Assembly (NCBI RefSeq): GCF_019649055.1
Contig: NW_026570236.1
Coordinates: forward strand, 992,001 to 1,056,000
From: Paramacrobiotus metropolitanus
Taxonomy: Eukaryota; Tardigrada; Eutardigrada; Parachela; Macrobiotidae
Reading direction: 5' to 3'
DNA: 64,000 bases
Part shown: in pieces, positions 35,486 to 47,246 of the stretch
How positions within the stretch are numbered: position 1 is the first letter of the stretch
Layout: each line of letters starts with the position of its first letter
Made by a program: the position numbers and the translations under genes
Notes under the pieces: model-generated
The model's database searches: none
The model's input: only the letters and a program-made list of their open reading frames with translations
Told to the model about the DNA's origin: nothing

Positions 35486-36853
35486 ATATAAAATGAATGT
35501 CATTGTTTGTCTAGCATGGATTTAAGAATTTCAAAATTCGTATGATTCGCTCAATTCGCACCTTCTTATGGTTAGTAATTCGATTAGAAAGAAGACAAAG
35601 ACTATTGACAGCGTGAAACTGCAAATGACGATTCGTACACAAAATTTCATATTGAACTACGCGTCTGTATATCTGTACTCTGCACTTAGTACATTAAATT
35701 GCCTGAACATCCAATAAATTTGGGGGGTGTAATAATTGTGTCAATTGTGGTAGCCGTAGCATGTTAATTTACCGACCTCCGTTTTGCTTCCCGACAGTTT
35801 GCTGACCGACATGTTTCTGTACCAGTTACGCCAAATAATTGTTTCTACAGCAGATCAAGCCATTAGTTAAAACTTAAAACTGATGCAGAATTTTAAAGTA
35901 GGTGTAAGGTATAACGAAAAATATTTTTGAGATTAGCTGCACTGCATAATTAATAATAATTAGTAGTTTACGTTTACTGCTTTCGAAAAGTTAATTTAAC
36001 TTTTTATGTGTAAAGTGACATGCAACAAGTACAGTACTCATCAGCTTGAAGTAGCGTTTTCTTTTTCTTCTATTTAATTCGCTTACTAAATCGTCTCGAT
36101 CCTCCCAATTAATGATGGTAGCCTTTGTATTTTAGAACAATCTCATGCTATCCAGTACCAACAGTATGATGTATGAGTACCACTCTGCTTGGCATATCTA
36201 TATACGGGCACTTGCAATTAATTTAATTTTGACCGTTTTTATATACCGTAAACTGCAAAATCTTTGTACGAGTACTTTAGTTTCAACAGGGATAACGTTG
36301 CTTACCCTTTGGCATAAATGTGGTAGAAATTATCGCCCGGGTAATTACGAGTGCGTAAATAAACATCTCGCAGTTGAGCATATGCATCATACTGGCAGCG
36401 AATGAGCATCATACTGGCAGCGAATGACACATAGTTAGGTGTGATGAGCGGAAGGACGAGTTTATTTCGATCGAAAGTTCGCAATGACGGTCTACAGTCA
36501 CACTCTACAGTAGATGTGCCGAAGGTCGGTACTTCAAAGTTGCAAATTAGGCGAATGTTTGCTCCGTAGAAAATCGTTGATAATGTGTGTTGTCTTTTAT
36601 CGAGTGTATGACTAATTAAAGCATTGTTCAGTTTAAACACTGCAAGATGCATCTGCACTTGCAGTACTTTACTGTTATACGCAGTGGTCTGTTTTGAAGG
36701 AAAGAGCGAAACACTTGGTTGGTTTAAGACTTCAAGACCGTTCTTGGATTTCATGTTCGCGAGTTGTGTGCGTCTCGCTGTCTATCCTTTTTGCACCCAT
36801 GAGTTGTTTATTTCTGCAATAGTAGTAGGACTGTTGCATGATTCTCTTCCGAT
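35486..36853. other. 1.4-kb gap between receptor 4 and kinase 2
   Basis: No supported gene. A 21-bp unit (starting GCATCATACTGGCAGCGAAT) is duplicated in tandem at 36384-36425. A 150-codon minus-strand open frame at 36302-36754 covers it, but shows no motif. Confidence 0.5.
36384..36425. repeat. 21-bp tandem duplication
   Basis: Two exact adjacent copies of a 21-bp unit that begins GCATCATACTGG. It is upstream of kinase 2 and outside coding sequence. Confidence 0.85.
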
Positions 36854-38130
36854 ATGGCTGCTCCAGACAGCCATTTTGTTGTTCTGCAGTTAATGAATTT
36901 GATCGATAGTGGTGCGCAAGGGAAGGTATATAAAGCCAAAAGAACCGACACGGATGTAATCATTGCTGTTAAATATGTCAACCTTGATCTCGAAAGCTCG
37001 AACCGGGAAAACCAGCTGGTAGCGCTTCGATCCAAGTTTGAGGATATTAAAAATCTGGATCATCCAAATGTAGTACGCCATATACATACGCAGACAAATG
37101 TGGTGGTTAGCCTCTACGAGCAGCCAACGTACCAAATTATTATGGAGTACTGCGAAGGTACGAGTACCGCATATCATGTATTTACTTTCGTTACGCTGTC
37201 AAGTTCAGTTACCTAACATCACATCAAGAATGCTTCTTATACAGTTATACGTACAGATACTCATGTGGTTGCTTTTATAAAATTGGCGCAAACCCCCATC
37301 GTGATATTTCTGGCTTTGTAAAATAAAAATTTCTAAAATGCTACGTGCCCCAAAATTTCATGGTGCGAAATGACTTTGAGCGTATAATTAAGTACAGACA
37401 CTGTTTTGATTATTAGATTGTTCAGTTAAATTAGCCAATTAAAAATCAATTAAATCAAGCAGAGAAAACAACAGTTTAATAACTTTTAGGCAAAACGCTA
37501 CATAATCTCGTGAAAGATTTCACGGTAACTCCACTACTCTTACAAAAATGGACCCGGCAGTTGGTCGACGCCATCACATACTTACACGAACAGTGCTGCG
37601 TCCACCGTGACATCAAAGGCGCCAACATTTTAACGACTTCGCTTGATGCCAACACGTGTGACTTGAAAATTGCCGATCTTGGAGATATTAAGCGTTTAAT
37701 GAAGGAAGCCACGCAGACTAAAGAAGTGTCGCATGAAAAGGGCACCTGGGCGTTTATGTCACCGGAGATGATTAAAGGGGAGCAGACAGAGAACGAGCAG
37801 TGTGCCGACAGGATTAAACTCGGGCGACGAACGGATATCTGGAGTTTGGGATGTGTGATTATCGAAATGCTCAACGGTGCACTGCCGCAGTTTCACAATA
37901 AGAATGGAATACTGGTTGCCGGTGATATGGCGGTAATGTATTTCATCGGATCGGGAGGGTCGCCAACAGTTCCCGCAAAGCTACCGCAGAAGGTACATGA
38001 TTTCATCACCAAATGTCTTAAGCGAAATCCGAATGAGCGACCTTTTGCTGCTGCTTTGAAGCAGCACGAATTCCTGACAAGCGCTCCGGAAGATGTTGCG
38101 ACATGGATACTGCCACCGCGTTTAAAATGA
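36854..38130 (+). CDS. MEKK/STE11-like kinase copy 2, catalytic residues intact
   Basis: Exons 36854-37157 and 37490-38130, phase-1 join at the Gly-Gly hinge, 314 residues. N-lobe: glycine loop SGAQGKVYKA, ATP lysine in IAVK, helix C region, HPNVVRH, hinge MEYCEG. C-lobe: WTRQLVDAI, HRDIKGAN (typical of the MEKK/STE11 group), DLG in place of DFG, KGTWAFMSPEM, LGRRTDIWSLGCV, ERPFAAALKQH. Nothing lies outside the kinase domain except about ten residues at each end, so it is a bare kinase domain. It should phosphorylate Ser/Thr. It forms a tandem pair with copy 3; shared hinge-exon start KTLHNLV instead of the GTLHxY of other copies marks the pair. Confidence 0.9.
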
Positions 38131-39238
38131 ATTGTTTATGGCCGGATACGAATGTTCATAAGCCCGTTCCGCTTGGTATCACATGTATGGTCAACCAAGT
38201 CCAAAGAAGGGGATATCCAATGCATCCCACGTAATTTTACATTTAAACGTCGTGTTACCCCTTTGCCTATTTTATGTATGTACCTTGTTACGTTTAAATC
38301 AGTCAAGCTTTTAAACTGTCAAGCTTGTCATTAATAATTTACCGGCGCTGCTAACTTGCAGCTAATTTTCCGTACTATGCAAAACTGGTGCGGCCATGGG
38401 CGACTGTGGCAAATCTGCACTGATTCTCGGCACGTGCATGAGTTACGAGTTATAAACCAGCTTAATACCGGAATGTGCGATATAAATAAACGCAAACAAA
38501 GGTTTCGTAAACTTTGCTGAACCGGAGAACCACGAAATGTTTGACCGACTGTCATTATAAGTTATAACTGGGAAATAGAACGGCACTATAAATCCTCACT
38601 TGGTACAGATAGTTCGTATTTTAGAGCTTTGAGTCATTCCAGTACTTTGTGTTAATCATTGAAGAAGCAGAAGTACCGGTAGTCATAAACTCATAATAGA
38701 TGTGAGTTGACCAGTTCACCAATGCGATTACTACTACTACTTACTAGTACCAGAATGAATTCCAAGTCGCTTATCTGCATTGTTGATAATGCTTTACAGC
38801 AAGTTTGATGGGTTTTCAGGCTGCATATACCTCTTATAAATGTAGAATAATTAAACACTATTGCTACTGAAACCAGTGATTCCTTACGCTTACAGTAGCT
38901 AATTTCCGCTACCGTATACAGTACGTCGATTATCTTGACGTGCTTTGATATACGTTAGCTTTCGTATTGAGCTGTTTTTCAATTGTACACCATATTTAGC
39001 TAAGTTAACTCAGTATTCCACTCTATTACGCTTTCACTGAGGAAAACCCATCTATTACTGTAAAATGTTGGTTCGTAGAAGTATTATAATTGTACAAGAA
39101 TGAACTCTCTTTGTGGACTTCGCTGTTCGTTAACTGCGACAATATGTTCTTAGCTCCAGGGTTCCTTGCCAAGCTTACTTCACCGTCTTAGCACAACTTC
39201 TATTATATGACAAGAAATGAAACGATAAATTAGCACAC
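38131..39238. other. 1.1-kb gap between kinases 2 and 3
   Basis: No supported gene; AT-rich DNA that should hold the promoter of kinase 3. No clear TATA box. Confidence 0.5.
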
Positions 39239-40476
39239 ATGGCCAATCCCGATGATCATATTGTTTCTTTAGAATACATCCGTTTAGTCGCTAGTGGCGC
39301 ACAGGGCACGGTGTTTGAAGCCAAAAAGATCGATTCTGGGGAACTTGTTGCTGTTAAGAATGTTTATCTTGATCCTGATCCAAAAAAGCGGGAAGTTCAG
39401 ACGAAAGCTCTAAGAGCGCAGTTCGACATCATCAAAAACTTAAATCATGCTAATGTCGTGCGTCACATGCTTACTCAGACAGATTTGGTTAGACCTAATC
39501 GCCCACTAGCCTTCCAAATCATTATGGAATATTGCGAAGGTAATTATTTAAGAACGCCAACAGTTTTTGCTTATATGTGTTCAGACAGTGGTGTACATGT
39601 GATTAAAGTTTACGGTAGCACGTAATACTACTTTACACATTACGTAGCAAGCACGTTCGAATTGTACGCATGTAGTATGTATATGAAACCAAAGATCACG
39701 TTATCGAGTTAAATCGGATTACCCTCATTAAACGAGTTGTATTACCTAATTAACCTGTAACAATTTAACCGATACCATGCTACGTTGTGATGATGGGTAC
39801 CTGAAATAAGGTCCGCGGTATAAATAAATCCGTTGTAGGTAAAACACTGCATAATCTCGTTCGAGAATTTCCGGTACCCCCGCTACTTCTGCAAAAGTGG
39901 ACCCGGCAGCTAGTCGACGGCATTACGTACCTCCATGAACAACGCTGTGTTCATCGTGACCTTAAAGGAGCCAATATTGTAACGACCTCCAATGATCTTA
40001 ACAGCTGCCATGTTAAGATTACCGATCTCGGTGATATCAAACGCCTGATGGCTGAAGCCACGCGAACTGGGGAATTGTCCCATGCAAAGGGCACCTTTGC
40101 CTTCATGTCACCGGAGATGATCAACGACAGGCAGATAGAAACGGAACCAGCGGGCGAGAAGGCTAAACTGGGACGACGAACGGATATCTGGAGTCTAGGC
40201 TGTGTGGTTATCGAAATGCTCAACGGTACACTGCCGCAGTTTTACAGACAGGGCGTGCTGATCACCGTTGACCTGGCGGTAATGCATTATGTGGCTAAGG
40301 GAGGATCCCCCACCATTCCTGCGGAACTACCAGGCAAATTATCTGATTTTATTGTCAGATGCCTTAAACATCATCCGAATGAGCGACCTTTTGGTGATGT
40401 TTTGAAGCAGCACGAATTTCTGACATCACCTGAAGAGGAGATTAAAAACTGGATTCTGCCAAAGCGATTACGTTGA
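39239..40476 (+). CDS. MEKK/STE11-like kinase copy 3, catalytic residues intact
   Basis: Exons 39239-39539 and 39839-40476, same phase-1 hinge intron, 312 residues. Glycine loop SGAQGTVFEA, lysine in VAVK, HPNV-type helix segment changed to HANVVRH, hinge MEYCEG, HRDLKGAN, DLG, KGTFAFMSPEM, RRTDIWSLGCVVIEMLNG, ERPFGDVLKQH. Domain-only protein. It is the tandem sister of copy 2 in the same orientation, with a similar-sized intron (299 versus 332 bp) and matching ends (ILPPRLK, ILPKRLR). An AATAAA lies about 210 bp after the stop. Confidence 0.9.
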
Positions 40477-40877
40477 TGTCTGCCGATTGAGCGTCGGATG
40501 ATTTATAACATGTTCAGGAAACTGCTCGATACAAAATCGTGGATAACATAATTCCGAACTATGATAAAACAACGTTTGCGTTTTCTCCGAGTACATAGGT
40601 GTTTTTAGTGTAAACAGCAGTTTGACCAGTGTCTATAAGGATATGCTGTAAGAAACGTCTACGACTCCACAGCAGAGTGCTCATTTAATAAAGTTTCAAA
40701 AACTTAACATTCGCATCACATGAAAGATTCAGTAAACCTTGGTTAGGAAGTGAAAATACAACCATCGTTTTCATACGCATTTTGCCACCTGTCACTAACA
40801 TTAAATTTTATTTTAAGTAACAGACGAAATGCTATTGACAACAGATCTTACGATTCGTTCTCTATAACCCAAGAATT
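40477..40877. other. 401-bp convergent gap between kinases 3 and 4
   Basis: The 3' ends of kinase 3 (plus) and kinase 4 (minus) face each other here. TTTAATAAAG near 40685 could serve the plus-strand gene. Nothing else seen. Confidence 0.5.
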
Positions 40878-41995
40878 TCATCCAGCTGGTGAATTCTGCA
40901 TCCACTGATCTTCCATACTGTTCGTACAGCAGGAAAAGAAAGGATGTTGAAGTAACTCACTGGCGGTAGGTCGATCATTTGGATCTCTAGCAAGACACTG
41001 CTCGATCATTTGCTTGAGGAGAGCTGGGATATCGCTGGGAATCGTGGGAAACCCTCCGCTACCGACAAAATATACAATCGCCAGTTCTCCCGTTATTGCC
41101 GTGACCTTATTGTCTTTATATTTAAGGAACTGCGGAATACTACGTGTGATCATCTGAATCAGCACGCATCCCAGACTCCATATATCACTTCGACGTCCGA
41201 GTTTCTTCGTTTCCCCAACGGGCTCGATTTCGACCTCGGAACCGGTTATCATTTCCGGTGACATGAATGCAAATGAGCTGGCTTTGTTGGTAATGTCACC
41301 GCAGTACATGGAAGTTGTTGTACTCGACAATAATTGTTTGAGATTTACAAGGCCCCCAATTTTTAAGCAGCAACAGTTTACATCGGGCGAGGAGAGAAAA
41401 ATGTGGTCACCCTTGAGATCCTTGTGAGCACAGCGGCGTTCGTGAAGATAAGCCAGGCCATCAGCCAATTGCCTAGCCCATTTTTGTAATAACCGTGCAG
41501 CGATGGGGGAGATTTTTAAAAGGTCATGGAGCGTGCCACCTAAAGGGAAACATTAGTCAATCAAAAATAAAAATATTTATAATTGTATTAGTCACTTCTT
41601 ATTCTTTATGCTGAGTTAACTGTACCTGAACAATATTCCATTACGATCTGGAACTGTGGAATCCGATAAAATTGGCTGTCCAGGGTGTTAAAGCGATGGG
41701 TCACTGAGGCCTTGATGATACCGATATCGTGATGAAAGTGCCGAACAACATTAACGTGATCAAAAGGTAAGATCTTTTTCATCACCCGTGCTATCCGGTC
41801 TATATCGCGTTGTCGTTTGCTTTCGTCATAATCCAGATAAGGTATTTTCACGGCTATTGAGTCCTTGCTGTTATACCATTTGCCAAGAAAGAGTTTTGCA
41901 TGGGAACTTTCTTTCAGCACAGAGGTGATATCCCCAATAAGAGGAGTTTGATTGGCGGTAAATGTTGAATCTGCCATACTAGTTTTTATGTTCAA
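40878..41995 (-). CDS. MEKK-like pseudokinase copy 4 (metal-binding residues lost)
   Basis: Exons (minus) 41995-41626 and 41539-40878, same phase-1 hinge intron (86 bp, the shortest of the set), 343 residues. A second Met at 41977 (MADSTF) is an equally good start. The ATP lysine is present (SIAVKIP). HRD is HKD, the Asn of HRDxKxxN is His (KGDHIF), and the DFG Asp is Gly (KIGGL). The glycine loop is absent (KESSHAKLFLG). SPEM, LGRRSDIWSLGC and DRPTASELLQHPF remain. The frame is open over both exons, so the protein is probably kept. Loss of Asn and of the DFG Asp predicts no magnesium-dependent catalysis; ATP binding without catalysis or a scaffold role are possible. Confidence 0.85.
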
Positions 41996-43746
41996 AACCG
42001 AAACAATAACTAACAGCGGCGTGAAACTGCACGCAATCTTTCACACTGCACGCAACTTTCTTGTAGACGCGAAATCCAGTTTGTAAATTTTTAGCAAGTC
42101 GGTTGTGCTTATATCGCTTATTTCTGCTTGCACCCACGGCAAAATTCCGGGAAGTGTCATACAATCAGTAAGGATGCGGTAAAAATTTAATGATATCTCC
42201 TCGTCATAGATGACGTCATTTAGATTTTAGCCTATCGGGAAGCGATCAGCTGTCGTTATGAATTATAATGATGCCATGCGATCGTAGTATGTATGAGCAA
42301 TGCCAACACTCATGTCCTTGTTGATATGATGTTGTATGAGTTACCTCGTCCGTATACGCATTGTGCTCTCGGCTGACTGAGTCATGCATGCTGTTTATCG
42401 CGGTTAAACTGTGCGCCCGATATAATCATGACTGTAAACTTATTCTGATGATACAAATTTGTACTATGCATACGTACTACAGTATTTTGTACTTTGCATT
42501 GTACAATGTCATGTTATCAAAACAGAAGTACAAATAGATATTACAGAAATGTATTCGGTGGTTCTTTTCCTATGATGCCAGTCAACTGCAATACCCGGTC
42601 AAAAGCGCGCAGTGTAATGTAATGCAAACCATTACCATTAGCATTTATTGCAGTTCTTTGTCCCAACAGAGAGGATGGCAGTGCAGGCAAAATCGATTTC
42701 GCACCGCCATCTTTTCTGTTGTGGCAAAAAATGCACGCGATAAAGCCATGTGAATCCATAATTTATATGCTGGCACTGGAAAAGAAAGTTTACCAAAAGC
42801 AGAATCAAATTTTGCGATGGCATCTCCATTCCTTATTACTGATGCATAGTGTAAACTGTAAACTGTGTAATTACAAAGAAAAACGGCAAGATTGCCTACT
42901 GTCACCATAGCTACATACAGGAACATATCTCTAGGATTTCGATACCCACTAAAATCAGTTTCTTCAGACTCACTCTTTGTGAAATGGCCACCTACAGTAC
43001 GTCAATGGGTGATGATCGTTCAAAGTGGTCATTCAAAGCAGACCGCCTCTTCAGCATGTACTACTATTGAACACCAAGCTGATAAAAGACCGTGCTGTAT
43101 GCTGCACTTCCGGTAAAGGTCACGCGTGACATTCAAATTGGCTTCCTTTTCTCTTGAGAGGAAGTTACCCGTTGCGAATGGATCGTTTACATCGTTCGCA
43201 CACATGCCTCAAGTTGTATCCATGCCAATAAATTTTAAAAAATCTGGTTTTTAGATTGATTGTTTTATCTGAATTTGCGTCGGCACACTGCACAGTGCTT
43301 CTACACGTACTTCTACACACATTATGCAACTGGCAGCTATAGAAGCCAGTTTTCAATTTTTAAGCGCAACTGATGTCACCATGAGCAATTGATACAGATA
43401 TTACAGGGCAGTGATCACATACGCAGTAAAACTGAAATTCAGCACGTGTTACGCATTTATGTTAGAGCTCATAACGTGTTCAACCGTTTGCTGGCCCGGT
43501 AAACAGTAAATGCCATAAGATACTTACAGTACATATGATTAGACACATAACTATCACAAGATAAGATACTTGATTATCCACCTTGGTAATATGTACGACT
43601 TACGAGCATATCATATTGCCTCACTGCGTTGCTAGCTCTTGTCTGTCGTTATACCGCCCGGGGTTCAAAACTACGGGTACATATAGCACTATCTTGCTAG
43701 AAATTTCTCAGTTTTTAAGAATCAACTGGTTAATTAGAAAACGAAC
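41996..43746. other. 1.75-kb gap between kinases 4 and 5
   Basis: No supported gene. The part from about 43050 to 43746 resembles 51640-52222 upstream of kinase 8 (shared words GGAACTGGCAGCTA/GCAACTGGCAGCTA, CAACTGATGTCAC, TTCAGCA(C/T)GTGTTAC), which shows that copies 5 and 8 were duplicated together with at least 0.6 kb of upstream DNA. Confidence 0.55.
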
Positions 43747-45463
43747 GTGAAATTAAATTTCAAGATGACCGGTGCGCTTTTTCATAAATACATTGTGCGT
43801 CAGAGGGATACGCGGATTTACAAGGCTGTACGGCTTGATACTAATGAGGTTGTTGCAGAACAAATCGTGCGCCTTCATCTTTGCGAACTAACTAGGGTTG
43901 AACAGATCCAACGGCTGGGGAAGAGTGCGGATCCTTTGCTACATTTTCGGCATCCAAACGTAGTGCGATATTTTCATCCTCAGCCAGTTTTCCCTGCAGG
44001 GAGGAATGAAATATCGGATCCTTATGGGATTCTGCTCAGGTACAAGAAGCATGAAAAAGCTAATAATACAGCACTTCTGCCCGTGTTGTGCAAGCCGCAA
44101 GGTAAAGAAAAAAAAGAATATTTACTAGGGTAGAGCGGTGCGTTATGGTCCGATAGCGCTGGCAGGCCATGCCAAACTGGACATGCATATGCCGTGCGTA
44201 AAAGTAATTGCAAAACGATGTTTCCATAAAAGCAGGTTCTGAGTTTTTGTTTTTCTTAATTTCCTAAAGGTTTCTTATGTTATTTTTTTGTTTTCTGATG
44301 TTCTCTTTTCTCAGTCTTTTGTAATAGACTATTTGTTTGATAGACGATATGTCGGAACGGCCTCGCGGCGAGATAAAGTGACGGCAAATCGTCCGTGACC
44401 AAATGGCCTGCGACTGGTTGTTCTCGGAAATGTCGCGGTGCTTACTTGAAATACTATTCAAGATTATGCCTTTTGCTGCATACATAGTATCCTCCTGATT
44501 CCAAAATAAACTTGTACTAAACAAAATGATCAAATCTGTGACCTTTTGTAGATTATTCTTAAGAACAAGCGAATACAATAAATATACTTTCATTTTGCAA
44601 TATTGTGCCGTAATTAAAATAAGAACGATTCTCCTTTCAAAAGGTTTACGACTATACGTCGTGCCACATAGCATTAAACATATAACTGCGATAAGCATTA
44701 ACCTGTGACCTTTTGTAACGACGATGACGACCGAGAATGCATAAACTGCAATGTGACGTTGTTATTTTGTAGTTTTACGCTTATTGACGTTTGTACTCAC
44801 TTAGGTGGAACGCTACATGATTACACGGCGAAAGCTCCCGTAACGCGACCACTGTTGGTAAACTGGACGCGCCAGCTGCTCGACGGCCTGGCTTATCTGC
44901 ATGAACATCGTTACATCCACCATCAAATCAACAGCACGCATGTACTACTGTCCTCAGCGGATATCACAAGCTGTTATTTGAAAATTGGCGGCTTGATTCA
45001 TGCGAATAGGGCCCTTTCTTACGACGGTCTTTCGATGGATCCAGACTTTGGAATAACCACACGCTTCAAGGCTCCGGAGGAGATCATGGGGAGAGGTGAC
45101 GAAGTGGAAGAAAGTGTGGCACAAAAGACGGACATTTGGAGTCTAGGATGCGTGATCATTGAAATGGTTACCGGGAGTATGCCAAAATTTTACAAATCCA
45201 CTGACGCCGGTGCATTAACTGAAATCACTGAAGATCTGGCAGTGATGTATTTTATCGGAAGTAACGGCTGCCCCACGGTCCCGAGTGAACTATCCGCAGA
45301 ATGTAAACATTTCATAAATCAGTGCCTAAAGAAAAAGGCTGCACATAGGCCAAGCGCAGAAGAACTAAAAGATCACCCCTTTTTGTTACCTAGTAAAATA
45401 AAAAAAGGGAAATTTCGTTCGACGGCAGGCACTTTTTTGGCGTGCTTTAGACATCGTCGATAA
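43747..45463 (+). pseudogene. MEKK-like pseudokinase copy 5, frameshifted in exon 1
   Basis: Exon 1 43747-44039 and exon 2 44805-45463 match kinase copy 8. In exon 1 a T-run near 43989 has one T more than copy 8, which shifts the frame. The shifted frame then leads into a stop just after the splice, whereas exon 2 is open from the splice to the end in the family phase. Residues lost even before the shift: no glycine loop, AEQIV where VAxKI is expected, HHQINSTH for HRDIKxxN, IGGL for DFG. TDIWSLGCVIIEMVTG and RPSAEELKDHPF remain. The C-terminal tail is longer than in copy 8 (about 22 extra residues, basic). A sequencing error in the T-run is the main alternative; then it would be an intact pseudokinase. 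Confidence 0.75.
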
Positions 45464-45884
45464 AAGCTTTCATGAATGCTTTATGGCCATCGTACCTCAA
45501 ATATGTGGGTAAATTTCTGCCTTTGCGCAGGCCACTGTGATATCTCCTAAATAACTTGTTATGATTCAAACTGTTTGAAAATTACAAAAATTATTCAACC
45601 TTTTTATTGTTAAATTAGAAAATTTCACGAATTCTTGTCCACAGCTAGCCAATGCATGCGATACGAACGTTGCCAAAAATCGCCAGTACTTCACCTGTGA
45701 CTGTGTGTATGGGTATTACGTCACCAGTTAGCGCAATTTTTTCATTTGCGGTACAAGAATACAGCTCGATCAACACATCATCATCACAGACGACAAGTAG
45801 ATAATGTGTTTCATTCGCTCGTTAACCTACTCGTAGCTGTCAAACTGCAGCGTACAAATCATAAAAAATAAAGCAGTGTGCAGA
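45464..45884. other. 421-bp convergent gap between kinases 5 and 6
   Basis: Facing 3' ends, AT-rich. Nothing else seen. Confidence 0.5.
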
Positions 45885-47246
45885 TCAATTTCTTTGTGCA
45901 TTGTTTCTTTGTGGCATCGTCCACTGGTCAGCCTCCCTTTCCAATAAAAACGCATCGCCTTGTAAATCTGGTGCATACGGGCGCTCCCGGACACTTCGTA
46001 TCAAACAGCGCTCAACGAATCTACGCATCGGTTCCGGCAAACCATTCGGAATACGCGGCATCCCTCCTAATTTCCCCACGAAATACATGATTGCTGTTCC
46101 GCTTGTAAGCTGCACTTCTTTCCCCTGAGGAAGGACTTTGTAAAAGTACGGCGCATGCCCCGTGATCATCTGAATCACCACACAGCCTAAACTCCATACA
46201 TCGGTCCGCCGTCCAACCAGAGCCGGGTTACCGGTGATCATCTCCGGCGACATGAACTCGTACGTGCCTTTTTCACAAGAGATCTCACTGCTGTCGGTAA
46301 ACTGCGCCACGATACGCTTCACGTTACCCAGATCACCGATCTTCAGATCACAGTTGTGAGCGTCCGGTGTGGAGAGGAAAATGTTCTCGCTCTTGATGTC
46401 GCGATGGACGCATTGCTGCTTGTGGAGATAGGTCAATCCGCTGACCAGCTGCTGTGTCCACTTTTGTATTAATGATGCGGACATGATATTGTCGCGGGCA
46501 TACGAATGCAACGTTCCACCTAGAAAATGCAGTGGATTGTGGACTGCTTTTTGCGCGGTGCCTCGAATTTTTATTACTGCATTATTGCATATCGTCACTG
46601 ATGATTGCTTAATCGCATTTACCAAAAATATTCACAATTATTCATAAATTATTGCACACATTAACAGCATTGCTGTTGGTCAACACTGTGCAAAGCATTA
46701 ATGTTTAATTTTTTTCGAACATCAAATCTGAAACACAACAAATTGACTACCGTAAGCATTGTAAATGTTTCGGGCGCACAGCAAACAACTATGCGCCGAA
46801 TCTGTCGAGCGTACTGAAGGAATTGGTAGAACAACCCTTTTACAATTTAATTTGGCTGCAAGCAGTGCAAACCGTCCACCTAAAGCGAAATCTGCTATTC
46901 TACCTGAGCAATATTCCATTAAGATTTGGTATTGTGGCATGGACGTTTGTTCTCCGTTTCTTTGCTCGGGCAGCTGCCTCGTAATTACCGTTTGGTGATG
47001 CAAATGCCGTACAACGTTCACGTGTTTCAGGTGCAGAAATGGCTCGAGACGTTGCGTCAGCTCCCAAATCTCTTGCGCTCTCATATCCGCATTGTCATCC
47101 AGGAATGGTATTTTTATGGCGATCACTTCGTCAGTATCGGTTCTACGCGCTCTGTACACAATAGCCTGAGCACCATGGCCGGCTGGATTCTGTAATAGTT
47201 CAACAGGGATCACGTCGGTGCTCCTTTCTACCTGATTGCACTCCAT
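45885..47246 (-). CDS. MEKK/STE11-like kinase copy 6, catalytic residues intact
   Basis: Exons (minus) 47246-46904 and 46519-45885, phase-1 hinge intron of 384 bp, 325 residues from MECNQ; an upstream in-frame Met at 47279 would add 11. N-lobe GHGAQAIVYRA, lysine in IAIKIP, HVNVVRH, hinge MEYCSG. C-lobe HRDIKSEN, DLG, KGTYEFMSPEM, VGRRTDVWSLGCVVIQM, ERPYAPDLQG. It lacks the acidic insertion after SPEM found in copies 2-4. It is the closest relative of copy 1, which sits 19 kb away on the other strand and has lost the lysine. An AG followed by GTGGACGG inside the intron (46872) mimics the true exon-2 start and may be a decoy acceptor. Confidence 0.88.

Noticed and set aside
36302-36754. 150-codon open frame on the minus strand upstream of kinase 2
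   Set aside because: No motif, crosses a tandem duplication, and open frames of this length are expected a few times by chance in six frames of 64 kb.
46765-46903. Possible extra exon of kinase 6 starting at the AG before 46872 (minus)
   Set aside because: Only the first few codons resemble the family's exon-2 start; the rest has no kinase motif, and the true exon 2 at 46519 fits perfectly.
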